Shown here in pieces: positions 12,571-22,637 of a DNA stretch of 64,000 nt. Each line of letters begins with the position of its first letter. Position 1 is the stretch's first letter. Source of the DNA: Perkinsus chesapeaki (lineage: Eukaryota; Perkinsozoa; Perkinsida; Perkinsidae); NCBI GenBank assembly GCA_013115145.1, contig JAAPAO010000083.1, positions 1-64,000 of the forward strand, written 5' to 3'. The position numbers and the translations under genes were made by a program. The notes under the pieces were generated by a model that ran no database searches, was not told the origin of the DNA, and saw nothing but the letters and a program-made list of their open reading frames with translations.

Positions 12571-15500
12571 ATGTATGACAGTGAGAGAGAACTGGGTGAA
12601 GCGAAACACGATTGGGATTTGGTTATAGTTATACCAAGTCATATAAGTGAGTTTACTAGAAGATGTGCTGTAAGAGATGGATGGGCAAGACAATTAAAAG
12701 GACATGAACAGGTGGTGATGGTGATGGCTGTTGTGATTATTAATTTATAATATTTATTATTAGAATAATCGTGCCGGTTTAAGAAGTATTAAACTTGTAT
12801 TTACTGTTGGTGCACATTATCCAGATGATGATACTAAAAATACAGCATTAGCTGAAATGAAACAATTTGGTAATAAATAATTAACCACCACCACCACCAA
12901 ATGGACATCGATGATTTATCATCTTTAATAATAGGTGATATGATAACACTTCCCTCCGACTTCCAAGACTACTACCGCAACCTGGCAACTAAAACGAGAC
13001 TTTCGATACACGAAGTCGTTCACCGGACAAACTCGTAGTGTTTTTATTTCACGCGCCACATAATTCGTCCAAGTCAGCAGGTTCAAATTGCTACTCAAAG
13101 TCGACACCGATTCCTACGTGCATGTCGAGCGGCTGTTGGACTTTATAGACTCCCACCAGCTCTGGGATGGCAGCGAACCGATCTACGCTGGAGCATTCGA
13201 GACGTCAAACGTTGTTTGGAACCCTAGGGATAAAGATAACAAATGGTGATGAGCCAACTCGAACTGCCAACTCGATAGATGATTCGTCAGGTACGATGGT
13301 GACTTCGCCGAGCTAACTGGAATAGAGAAGTATCCGTGGCACGCTAAAGGTGACAATCACACTTCTTTCATCACAAAATATAATAGTCAAAATAGTAGAA
13401 AATATTATTAATATATAGTAGCACTGCCAGTGCTACTATATATTGATAATATTTTCTGCCAGTGCTGCACTGGCAATAATAGATTGAAGCCAAATACCGG
13501 GCTTACGTTAGACTAATCATCCCATCTCGTTTCAGGTGCGGGATATATGCTTTCGTACAAGCTGGCAAAGTATCTATCCGATCCACCAATCCCTTTGCGT
13601 GACTGGGTCCACGAGGATGTCGGCGTTGGTGCATGGTTGATGCCAGTTTCGTAAGTCTCGGCGGCCATCTCTGCTGATGGCGTATTGCAGCGAACTGTTT
13701 TAGCTGGCGTCGAGTCGATATGCCTGTCCGATTCATGGAGCCCCAGTGTGATTGTGCTACCTCTTGCAGCAGTACCATATTCAACCGAAATGGCGACAGT
13801 CCTGATGAGTGAGCTTTACTACCCTGCAGGGTGATCGTACCACCGTACGGAAAATTTCGTCGGTGTGCCTTTATCGTGTGTCCCTTCCGATGGACTGGAA
13901 TATTAGTTATAGGGGATAAATAAGTAATACGTACCCATAAATAGACTCCTGCTGCGCCATCTCGTTTGGGATAGCGTAGTAGTCGTTGCAATCGAACGAC
14001 GATTTCTCATCAAGTGTGTTCGGGTAACATAATTTCGAACATTTCCCCATTGAAAGTGTGGACTTGCACTATCTCGTTAAGGATAGCGTAGTAGTCGTTG
14101 TAACACAACCATTATAGATTGGGCTCATAGTTGGTCACGACATAGGGCAGTAAACAGAGTTAGTAATGGCTAGAATATCTCAGAGTAAATAAAGCTAGTA
14201 ATACGATTGTACGACAATTGTGTGATAGACAGGAATTGTGTGAGTTATATAGCGGACTTCGATAAATTGGTTTCCGCAACTGCTACATGAATACTTACCA
14301 CCTGGGACCACTTGATGATTAAATTTACCAGGCCGAACTGAGCAAGTCTAACAGATCTCGTTTTCTTAGAATTGTCGTAATCGATCACTACATTCCGGAG
14401 TATCTTCATCGGTGGAGGCAGAGACGGTATGAGCTCTTCCATGACTCTTGCTGGGCGCCTGAAGCGTATAATGTAAGCTGGCCGCCGCTGCCGCTGCTGC
14501 TAGGACCGTGGAAGCCAGAGAGTTTCCACCTGCGATTCATTCGACAATTTTTCGAGTGTGGTGGATGGTAGCCGCTGTACGTCATCATGAATCAGGCCTC
14601 CCATTCGCCAGTCGACATCGAACCATCTTCGCGTGACAAGGCGGACTACCTCTCGCCATTTCCCATGGGCTTCTACAAACGAGAGTAAGTCTGTTATGGG
14701 ATTTCGAAGCCGATGAAGTAAAGGAGGTCTGAGTAACTAAATCCGAATCTTCAGTAGAATTTCCTGCGCATTCCGAAAACTCCCGCTCCGAAGTACAGGC
14801 CTCGAGAAGTATACTTATGCACAGAGAAAATGCCTTATGAGATATTCCGTAGACGCGCGATAAGGTGCGAATCGAGACCTCTTCTTGAGGTGTCGCAGGA
14901 TCCATTAAGCCTGGTAGACCGATCCACTAAGGATTGGTATAGGTGGCGATGGATAATAATGAGATTTCCAAAAAAAGGTGCGAATCGGCCTTCTCGGTCA
15001 AGCACTGTCTTGCTAGCAGAATGGAACTATCTGATATGATCTTATATCCTATGACTTCAGTTACTATTTTGAGCCGCTAAAGTCCCGTATAAAGCCTCCT
15101 CTGATACCATCGCACGCCGACACCCGCTCCGGCGTCTGCGCCATTTCCTTCACACCTGAAGAGACGTCAAGCTCGGAAGCCATCAGCTTTCGTGCGAAGA
15201 AGCAGTAAGGGAATGTCATTATCTCGGATGACGGCGTTCTGTCAGATATAGTATTTGTCGCGGAAGTGACGGTTTTGTATACGACGATTTCGAGTGTGAC
15301 GCGGCAGCGGTGGCGTCACAGGCGGGCACCGGCCGCTCCCTTGACTGGCGAGACAGGTCTAGCTCCTCGACTTGTCGAAGTGATCGCGTTCCCAGTCTAG
15401 AACGTTTCTCTCTTGCTCTTGACCAGTGTCTACAACTTGCCACTGTCGTCGATACCGATGGTCATGGTTGGACTATCTGGCGGAGGGACAGTCAATTGTG

Positions 15501-15840
15501 TCAAGTGTACCCTTCGAATGCATGCTCTATGAAGGCATCTCCTTCGTCTAATCAACTTGATAGTTCCCGATTCGCCTTATTCCAGCACGTCAGCAGCAGT
15601 TCAGCATCCCCCATCTCACTGGAACCCAGCCAGCACCGCTACAGTGCATCTAATAGTGAATATTTCGGTTCAATGTCATGGCGATTACCAGTACTTATTG
15701 CGTTTGCACTTGTAATTATTTTCCTTCTATTGCGAGCATTATGTAAAACTATTTGTTGCTTGCCGCTTCTCGGTAGACTCCGGAGAAGTCGGAGAAGACG
15801 GCGTAGTGGCACAATTGACACTATTGGTACAGTTGACTGA
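12571..15840 (+). CDS. GT31 paralog GT-D, 11 exons; N-terminal anchor not found
   Basis: Fourth GT31 copy. Exons: 12571-12711, 12764-12869, 12935-13034, 13081-13245, 13291-13349, 13536-13650, 13704-13808, 14370-14472, 14596-14684, 15061-15204, 15246-15840 (573 aa from this ATG). It starts MYDSERELGEAKHDWDLV, with no signal anchor, although the rest is intact: VDTDSYVHV, AGYMLSYKLAKYL, EDVGVGAWL, VIDHYIPEYLHRWRQRRYE, HADTRSGVC and ICRGSDGFVYDDFEC. The C-terminal membrane segment (about LIAFALVIIFLLLRALC) is followed by an Arg-rich tail. Exons 1-2 with their introns match GT-A and GT-B almost exactly, while the rest is diverged. Either the anchor exon lies upstream unseen, or conversion replaced the 5' end. 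Confidence 0.8.
13398..13475. repeat. Long hairpin plus second palindrome inside a GT-D intron
   Basis: Positions 13398-13456 form an inverted repeat with 29-bp arms (one mismatch) around a single central base. Directly after it, 13457-13475 is a perfect palindrome with 9-bp arms around one base. Both lie in the intron 13350-13535. Confidence 0.8.
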
Positions 15841-15880
15841 AGACTGAACACATACAACTGCTTACAGTTACACATAACAA

Positions 15881-15982
15881 GCTTTGAGTTAAAAGTGATA
15901 CGAGTTGGCAAGCTTTGAGTTAAAAGTGATACGAGTTGGCAAGCTTTGAGTTAAAAGTGATACGAGTTGGCAAGCTTTGAGT
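15881..15982. repeat. 31-bp minisatellite
   Basis: The unit beginning gctttgagttaaaagtgata recurs at 15881, 15912, 15943 and 15974 with no visible change, then runs into the gap of Ns. The true copy number is unknown. Confidence 0.9.
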
Positions 15983-16079
15983 NNNNNNNNNNNNNNNNNN
16001 NNNNNNNNNNNNNNNNNNNNNNNNNNNNNNNNNNNNNNNNNNNNNNNNNNNNNNNNNNNNNNNNNNNNNNNNNNNNNNN
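15983..16079. other. Assembly gap (Ns)
   Basis: A run of 97 Ns interrupts the 31-bp tandem repeat, so the gap most likely reflects unresolved repeat copies. Confidence 0.95.
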
Positions 16080-16707
16080 AGTTCCAGCTGTACTATGATG
16101 ACTGGTTACTGAGTTAATCGTCACATGATTAGCAGAGACAATTGTGAACGAAGTCGGTAGCATAAAATAGCACGAATAAGCGTATTCGAACATCAATTGA
16201 CCGAAAATGCAGCATTTCAGTAAACGGGACAATCTTGGACACAACCTTGTGTGTCATTGATTCACTTGATAATACTCTATAAAGCAATGAAATAGGAAAC
16301 AACAACAATGATTAACGGGCATGCCGACCAGCTGGGCAGATGTCAACACGCATTGCATCTCCCCAAGGTGATACCTGAGAAACTGGAAATCATATCAGTA
16401 CTGCTATCGAGTGTGAAGGGGCAGAAGGAAGTCGCTAATGGAAGGCTAAAATGTTCACCTGCTCTGTTGTATTAGCAATGATGCAGGAGAGTTCGGAGCA
16501 GTTTACACATAGGCGGCTATTATGCTGTTTCAAATGCTCTAGGACGTTCGCGCTCTGTCGCCACCAGCCGTATCCTTTCCTTTTGTATCTACTCATCACA
16601 ACCCACAAAGGGCCTAAAACACCCTCCGCCAACTGAGTTGCCAGAAGAATGTCTGCTCTACAAAACCAGAAGTGGTACAATTCTTGCAGCAAAAAGCACA
16701 TCTACCT
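16080..16707. other. Intergenic region
   Basis: No supported gene is visible between the minisatellite gap and the 3' end of the minus-strand glycosyltransferase gene. Confidence 0.4.
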
Positions 16708-17614
16708 TTAACGGGATTTCCCATGCGGCATCGAATGCCTTATAAAGGGCCTCGAAACTGCTTACGTTTCGACTCGTCGTTCTAGTTTCTCCTTCACTTG
16801 TTTAACCCATTTGAAATGGTGCGATTTCAGCAAGGTAGGGTAAACACACGCCAAGGACTCGTCTTTAACTTTTCCACCTCCCCTGTTGGCACGCAAAAAC
16901 GCCCTAAACGCCAACACCTTCTGGGGCACCTAAGACGCCGATGAGCCAAGGTGCCATGTGACACTCTCACATCGATGCCAACGATCTTTTTCGTTACATC
17001 ACAGGCCAACGGGAATTGGCTGAAAATCGTCGGTGTGGCCTTTTAAGAGGAAATATCCAACAAAGCACTATGTTCGGGAGGATACCGAAACCAGTGGGAG
17101 GCTTCCATCTTGCGCCACTCTGTCAACGTAGTTGCCATAGACCGCGTTGTAACCTTCATCCTCAACACTTCTCCTGAGCTCGCAGTATTGCCGGGCCTCA
17201 TAATTAAGCTCACCCTTACAGAAACGAATCTATGTTATTTCCGGGGATCTCATGGAATTGATCGGAATCAGCGTGAACGATCCAGTCCGACATCTCGCTC
17301 AGATTCTTCGTGTTTTCTATCATAGCATTTCTCTTCTTCTCCATAACGTCGCTCGAGTACTCGCCAATCCACTCTTGCACATCTCCGATGGGCCCGTACC
17401 TTGGAGAGCTCGGCGAAGTCAGGAAACCATCTACCTGTTTAATAGTTCTTTGAACTCTAACAGTTCGGCTGCATCGGGCGAAGTGGCGTGCAATGTAATC
17501 AACATGTGTCGCGTTGGTATACCGACAGCCACGTAATGTCTTATGAAATGCGGAGCTAACGGAAGGTCGTCCTTCGTGCCTGGCAAGTCGGATCAGCAAG
17601 AACTGTGGCTTCTT
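16708..17614 (-). CDS. GT2-like glycosyltransferase, 5' exon(s) missing
   Basis: Minus-strand gene; exons that keep phase are 17614-17220, 17173-17086, 17039-16930, 16882-16766 and 16738-16708. The peptide contains PQFLLIRLARHEG, DWIVHADSDQFHEIP, GYNAVYGNYVDRVAQDG, FSQFPLACDVTK and HHFKWVKQVKEKLERRV. This motif order is typical of GT-A-fold enzymes of the Glyco_tranf_2_4 kind, where D-x-D binds the metal-nucleotide sugar; the canonical acidic residue after DSD is Gln here. No start codon was found in the first listed exon, which opens right after a splice acceptor. The true 5' exon probably lies between 17615 and about 17900, where another frame is open. It sits beside PIG-V, but I infer no shared pathway beyond glycosylation. 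Confidence 0.6.
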
Positions 17615-17877
17615 CTACTGAAGACAGTTTGTAACCAAATAGCTCCATGAGATTTGTTTTCCGTAGTTTTCACTTTAGAATTTTTCAGTAAGGTCATAGT
17701 TTCCGGATAGGACAGAAATGCTCCTATAAGAGTCACCACGGCCTGACGGCGAGCTGGCTCATAAAGGTGACTAGCAGCTGACCAAAATGAATAGGGAAAT
17801 GAGAGGGGCACTTCGGCCGCTTGATGACCGAACGCCGGTCGCGGTTTGCGATTGTGCTGATGAGGCCATGTCGACAA

Positions 17878-18240
17878 TGCTGGCTAACTGAGCGTCGTCA
17901 TTATGAGTGGCGGTCACCAGGGGGGGGTGACACAACACCAGCTACAATCCGAGAATCATAGCAAGCTTTCAGACATGAAATCTACTCCCATAGGGTGATG
18001 GCATGATGTTCAGAGAAAAAAAGCCCAAGTTCGATTGGCTTCCTACTTGGCGATAAGCCATCTTTTCGCGAGATAGTGCTCAGGAAGCTCCATAACCACT
18101 GGGTGTCCTGTGGCTGACCACATGTGTGTTATCTTGTACGAAGCTTATATGCTCCTCGAAAGGTCTATCCTTTTTCACAATAATGACGTAACGCAACAGC
18201 TACAGTGTACAGTACAGGAGGGAAGACCTTCAAGGGAAGC
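17878..18240. other. Spacer between the GT2-like gene and PIG-V
   Basis: No coding signal was recognised. It may carry the 3' end of PIG-V and the promoter of the GT2-like gene, since both are minus-strand. Confidence 0.3.
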
Positions 18241-19569
18241 TTACGTCCACGGTAAGAAGTTACAGAACATAATGGGACCGATGAAGAAGTACACAGAATG
18301 GAACAGCAAGTATACATAGAATGCAACGGTGCTTATACGACCGCCGCCTTTCTTATCTGCTATGATACTATCATAGAAGCTACCCAGCTGCCAATAGTAC
18401 AGGGGGCAACCGGTAAGCAGCCGCGTCATGACTTGCACATTTGCGCAGAGCAAAGTGAAGAACGTCAGCACCATAAGTTGAAACACAAAAGGGGATCGTT
18501 TATAGTCGTAAGCAGCACTAACGACACCTTCAATCCATGCCTTTGGCGAGAAGGCCCGTGAAAGCTGCGGACAGTAGCGGCTCAGACCGCGCACTACAGC
18601 AGTGACAGCGATGCTCATCGAGGGGACTGCCAGGAGGAAGTTTGGGATGTTGTTGGGGGTGTAATATTCGAAGAGGCCGACGTTCCAATATTCTTTCTGG
18701 ATGTAACTATAGACATTTCCTCCTTCATCACACCATGGCCTGTTGTCCAAGCCTATGTTACTGCAGTACAGCGACCAAGCGTAGCGGAGATACAGTGGCA
18801 GTGGGAGGAGGACTAGGAGAACTAATGGTATTGCGAGCAATAATGATCTGGTATGGATGCCAAACGATATCAGGAATGGAGCATTCAAGGTGCCATTGGA
18901 TCTCGTGAGGGTGGCGGCGGCCAGAGTAATCGCCGAGCCCAACGCAAGAGTGGCTTGGCCCAGCTCGGCCCAACGACTCTGATCTGGACGGTAGGCATTG
19001 GCGGCCGTATAGAGCAAGAGCAAGCCAGCGAAGGTGAGCATCGAGTAGAGGGACTCAGTGTAGATGGCCGACATGAAGATATTGCTCATTGGAATGGCGA
19101 AAAATAAAGCACCATAGTAGGCAACTGATACACCGTCCTTTCGATCAGATAGAACTGCAAGACCTAACCAGTACAGGAGAACTGATGCCAATACGAATGA
19201 AATGTTAGTAATGACAGCACCACACAGTAGCAGTCGATCGACTCGTTGAGCAGGAAGAACCCATTCGGGCAGAATGGAACTGGCGAGGCCTTCCATGACG
19301 TTGATGAGGATCGGCAAACCCGGGAAGAACGCGTGTGTGTGCTCGTACTCGTATCCCTCGATATCTGCGGTTCGCAGAAAGTAGACGCCATCCCAGTAGG
19401 CCAACGGGCTCAGCCACTCACCGACATTTTTATGACCGGCCGGGTAGATGTTGCCAGAAGTGTCGTAAGGATGCATGCATTCCGCTGAGACCAGCCCTAC
19501 GAGCAGACAGACTGCTCGAGAGCAGATAGCAGCCAGAGCGATCTTGGCACTGTTGGATTTGAAAAACAT
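18241..19569 (-). CDS. PIGV: GPI mannosyltransferase 2 (PIG-V family), single exon
   Basis: 442-aa multi-pass ER membrane enzyme that should add the second mannose to the GPI-anchor precursor from dolichol-phosphate-mannose. Visible family motifs: LAYWDGVYFLRTADIEGYEYEH with AFFPGLPIL, a luminal WD/HAFFPG signature; FMSAIYTESLYSMLTF; LTRSNGTL; PWCDEGGNVYSYIQ and QKEYWNVGLFEYYTPNNIPNFLLA; and near the end VQVMTRLLTGCPLYYW. Multiple hydrophobic segments run the whole length, and the size is close to the usual 430-500 aa. The ATG at 19569 precedes a first membrane segment directly. There is no intron, unlike most neighbours. Its presence implies that the organism makes GPI anchors. Confidence 0.92.
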   Translation of the reverse strand: MFFKSNSAKIALAAICSRAVCLLVGLVSAECMHPYDTSGNIYPAGHKNVGEWLSPLAYWDGVYFLRTADIEGYEYEHTHAFFPGLPILINVMEGLASSILPEWVLPAQRVDRLLLCGAVITNISFVLASVLLYWLGLAVLSDRKDGVSVAYYGALFFAIPMSNIFMSAIYTESLYSMLTFAGLLLLYTAANAYRPDQSRWAELGQATLALGSAITLAAATLTRSNGTLNAPFLISFGIHTRSLLLAIPLVLLVLLPLPLYLRYAWSLYCSNIGLDNRPWCDEGGNVYSYIQKEYWNVGLFEYYTPNNIPNFLLAVPSMSIAVTAVVRGLSRYCPQLSRAFSPKAWIEGVVSAAYDYKRSPFVFQLMVLTFFTLLCANVQVMTRLLTGCPLYYWQLGSFYDSIIADKKGGGRISTVAFYVYLLFHSVYFFIGPIMFCNFLPWT

Positions 19570-19659
19570 CTATATAGGGAATATTCCACTGAAGGCACGC
19601 AAAGACAGATCAGAGAGAAAATGAAAAAGATAAATCATGATTGCCAATAGTAAAGAGAT

Positions 19660-19809
19660 TTATTGACCGAGACGTGTTCCGGCTCCTTGAAATGGTACAA
19701 ATGCTGGCGAAGCTGACGGTCCCTCGTGAGCGGCCTCCTCATCACCTTGCTGCTGCTGTGGATGATATCTGATCCAGAAGCCTGCTATATAGGGGCAGGG
19801 CATTTGCAT
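19660..19809 (-). CDS. Terminal exon ending in a possible SHP box (p97/CDC48-binding)
   Basis: A minus-strand frame ends HPQQQQGDEEAAHEG..FQGAGTRLGQ and then a stop. F-x-G-x-G-x-x-L-G is the SHP-box pattern by which Derlin, UFD1 and p47-type proteins bind p97/CDC48. Only the last 49 codons are open here. An in-frame splice acceptor lies just upstream (around 19824), so this is probably the last exon of a longer gene. I could not identify the preceding exons, so the protein itself is not named. Confidence 0.4.
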   Translation of the reverse strand: MQMPCPYIAGFWIRYHPQQQQGDEEAAHEGPSASPAFVPFQGAGTRLGQ

Positions 19810-20174
19810 TCGAGGCGGGGCGCTGTGCTGCTACGTCTTTCCCTTATATGCCACAGACAACGAAATGCAGCAGAAGTCCTGCAAAGACTCTTGATACCTT
19901 CCCCGTGAAGATTTTATCATTTATTTCCCCTTTATTTTAATCTAGATAATCTGATGATACTAATAATTCCTTATAATATTTCCCCGCCAGCTGTGTTTCC
20001 TCCACCGCTGAGGGGGATATATCGGAATCCTTTCTTGGTTCCTATGGGACTTGGGCCACCGATTTCTCCTACAACCTCCGCCAGCCATATTACTATCAGC
20101 TCAATTCCTTAAGTAGGAGATATCCTCTGAAGGTTTCCTACCAATATCCGCCCTAGGCCACCGCCCCCTCCGCC

Positions 20175-20982
20175 TTACTGAGCCGTGTACAGAGGCTGGG
20201 TGAATGCTGCTGGTCTGGTAGAGTCTCCCTGCTGAGCAGCTTCTTGTTGGCCTTGTAGCATCGATACGATAAGATAAACGTTATAGGATGCCACGGTCTG
20301 GAAGAGACAAATGCCGACTGACCCAGAATCGATCTTTTCCTCGATGAACTATTAAGATGTGATTAGGGTGATTTTTCGCGAACTTTCTTCCATTGGGAAG
20401 AAGACATCTTCGAGAACGATTGATAATTAAGAGGAAATTTTGGTGCCCTGCTGGATGGTACCTCGGTGAAGACACACATGCCAAAGACAAGGGTGGCAAA
20501 TAGTGGCATTCCTGTGAAGGAATATTGGATAGTTCTCATCAGTACGGTGATGAACGTTAGGAGATCGAACAGACTGCTGATGGCGCAGATCATACCAAAG
20601 GGCATCAGACACATAGTGCCACCGGGGCCACACGACTGAGGAAAGCAAGTTGCACAATGGGGGAAAGGGGGAGATTACGTCGCCAAGGCAGCCTAGGAGC
20701 CGCTCTGAGAATGGTCTGATGAGGGGATCTTCTCTTAGCAGAATGGTACCGATAATGCTGAGGACTAAGATACTTATGAGGTCAAGTATCCGCCATCCGC
20801 TGGCAACCTGTATAATGTAACATTGCTGAAATGATGGCTTTGTTGTTTATTACGAAACGGAAGGGCATGAGGACCCAGAGAGCAATCACACAGTAGCGAA
20901 GCATCCGGGCTGGTTTAGCGTCTGGGAGGGCGAGAGACCGGCTCGCGTCCATACCGCCACCTTGGGACGTTGGTATAACCAT
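20175..20982 (-). CDS. Small four-segment membrane protein, 4 exons, unknown function
   Basis: Minus-strand exons 20982-20854, 20807-20679, 20635-20462 and 20348-20175 join in frame to 201 aa. Hydrophobic segments: YCVIALWVLMPF, LDLISILVLSIIGTILL, GMICAISSLFDLLTFITVL, PLFATLVFGMCVF, and a last one around ICLFQTVASYNVYLIVSML. The C-terminal tail is Gln-rich (QGQQEAAQQGD) and presumably cytosolic. All three introns obey GT-AG; two are 43-46 bp and one is 113 bp. I do not recognise the family. The start chosen is the first ATG (20982), giving MVIPTSQGGG. Confidence 0.6.
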
Positions 20983-21928
20983 GCGAAAGGGATTATTCAA
21001 CTAAAAATGAATCATGCATGCTTGAAGCTTGGATTCTTTCAGATAATTTCCGAAGAGTTGCCCTATGTGCACACACAAGGCCGTCCAACAAACCTACGAT
21101 GAAAATGTCATTTATTATATGGACTTGAATTGACTTCGTAAAATTCCCGAATCTGGTGCTCTTCTACAGTACTGGATTCAAGTGGGAATGCCCGTGGAAA
21201 TACCCGTATAACTATAAAGAAATAATATCTTGTCGAAACAAGTCGAACTGTTCAATAATGGATCTGTGGAGATTGCAACCTTTTTGAAGGGCCCCATCAC
21301 CGGTAGTTCAAGAAAATTGGCTGCACTTATGGACCGATTTTAAGTGTTAAATGGAAACAACTAGTGGTATGGATATGACTACGATATTTTTTGTTTTCAA
21401 GCGGTTTTTTATTGGTTCGGCACGTGAGCGTTTGAACTGAAGGTCCTAAGTTGTTTTCAAACGTAATTCAGGAATGCTCCCAAGGTGCTGTATCCAAATT
21501 GATTTTCCTTAACCTGCCTTCCATCGAATTTGACGTCCCTAATCGAGAATCTTAATTCAGCCTCGTTCGCCCGTCAAACTCAAAGGTGTCCTACGTTAGA
21601 CGTTGAAAAGGTGTGTAGAGCAATAATGATAAAATAATCTCTTCACGAAACTGAGGAGACTTGCAAAGTCAATCCTATAATACACTGGCCGAACTTCATA
21701 TCTATCGAATACACATTATTAGCGTAGGTAAATCAGTTAGGTTGAATGAAGAGTAAGGATGAAGCTGCATAAAATATAATTTATCATTGATGAATTTTGA
21801 ATGTCCCCATCTTGGGAATTACGATGCGACTTATACACCTAAAAACTATTCGGATTCGGTTTACGAACCTTTCCTAAAGCAGCATGATCATTGTAACGTT
21901 TCCATTAGGGGAGCTAGATAAAGGGATC

Positions 21929-22034
21929 GTTCAATAAACCGATTTTGAAATTCAGAATCGATTCCAGAACTGCTTTTAACACGTAAAATGCGATGCTGGA
22001 ATCGATTCTGAATCTCAGAATTGGTTTAATGAAC
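21929..22034. repeat. Imperfect inverted repeat (MITE-like)
   Basis: The left arm (21929-21969) and right arm (21996-22034) are imperfect reverse complements, sharing gttcaataaacc/ggtttaatgaac at the ends and the agaatcgattcc core. The spacer is about 26 bp. No transposase is nearby; this could be a small foldback element or a decayed MITE. Confidence 0.6.
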
Positions 22035-22114
22035 ATTGGGAAATGCTTCGATAAAGAAGCTAGACAATACCGATTCCGAACATGACTTTTTTCTCGTTAA
22101 GCAATCCACTAGTA

Positions 22115-22192
22115 GATCTGTGTTAATGGTCAAGATATCATTTCAGTAAGAGAGCATCCCCGGTTCAATCCGCGGTATTGGTATTTATTCGC
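22115..22192 (+). tRNA. tRNA-like sequence, probably degenerate
   Basis: There is a D-arm-like stretch (ttaatggtcaagatatca) followed by a T-arm-like stretch (ccccggttcaatccgcgg) at about tRNA spacing. I could not pair the acceptor stem, so it is more likely a pseudogene or tRNA-derived repeat than a working tRNA. Confidence 0.25.
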
Positions 22193-22637
22193 GTAGAAAA
22201 TATGCTTTCATAATAACTACCTGTGATCCCCTCCATTCGCTTAATAAAAGCTTTAACCTTTGAGTAACATTTGAAGGCTATACGGTAGAGCCATTCATCA
22301 TCGCGGGGAGGAAGATTAAACAGTCAAGGTCTTCTTAATGACCGATCCAGAACTATTAGCATTCATTTGAAAATTGTTACTACTAAATCAATCCGAGGGC
22401 TCCGCCTTGATATCTTATCGTCTTTTCCTCGCGGTACCAATGCCCTATGAGGCTGTCTGCCTCTACGTTATAGATTCACTGTGTGAGGGGGGTTCGTAGT
22501 AAATTGAGGAATCCTCGATTGCTGCAGAACTGGGTGGTTCTTTAAGATTCTCAGAGGTTGAATTAAAAGTCATTTATCAATTCATAATTACTTGCTTAGT
22601 TGGTTGTTTTCCATCTTTTGCCTTTATTAGCTACACC

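Larger units (their letters stand above)
20983..22637. other. Intergenic region between the membrane protein gene and zuotin
   Basis: About 1.65 kb without a recognised gene. It contains an imperfect inverted repeat (21929-22034) and a tRNA-like stretch (about 22115-22192), listed separately. Confidence 0.45.

Noticed and set aside
13503-13991. Minus-strand frame of 162 codons
   Set aside because: It is antisense to two GT-D exons and their introns.
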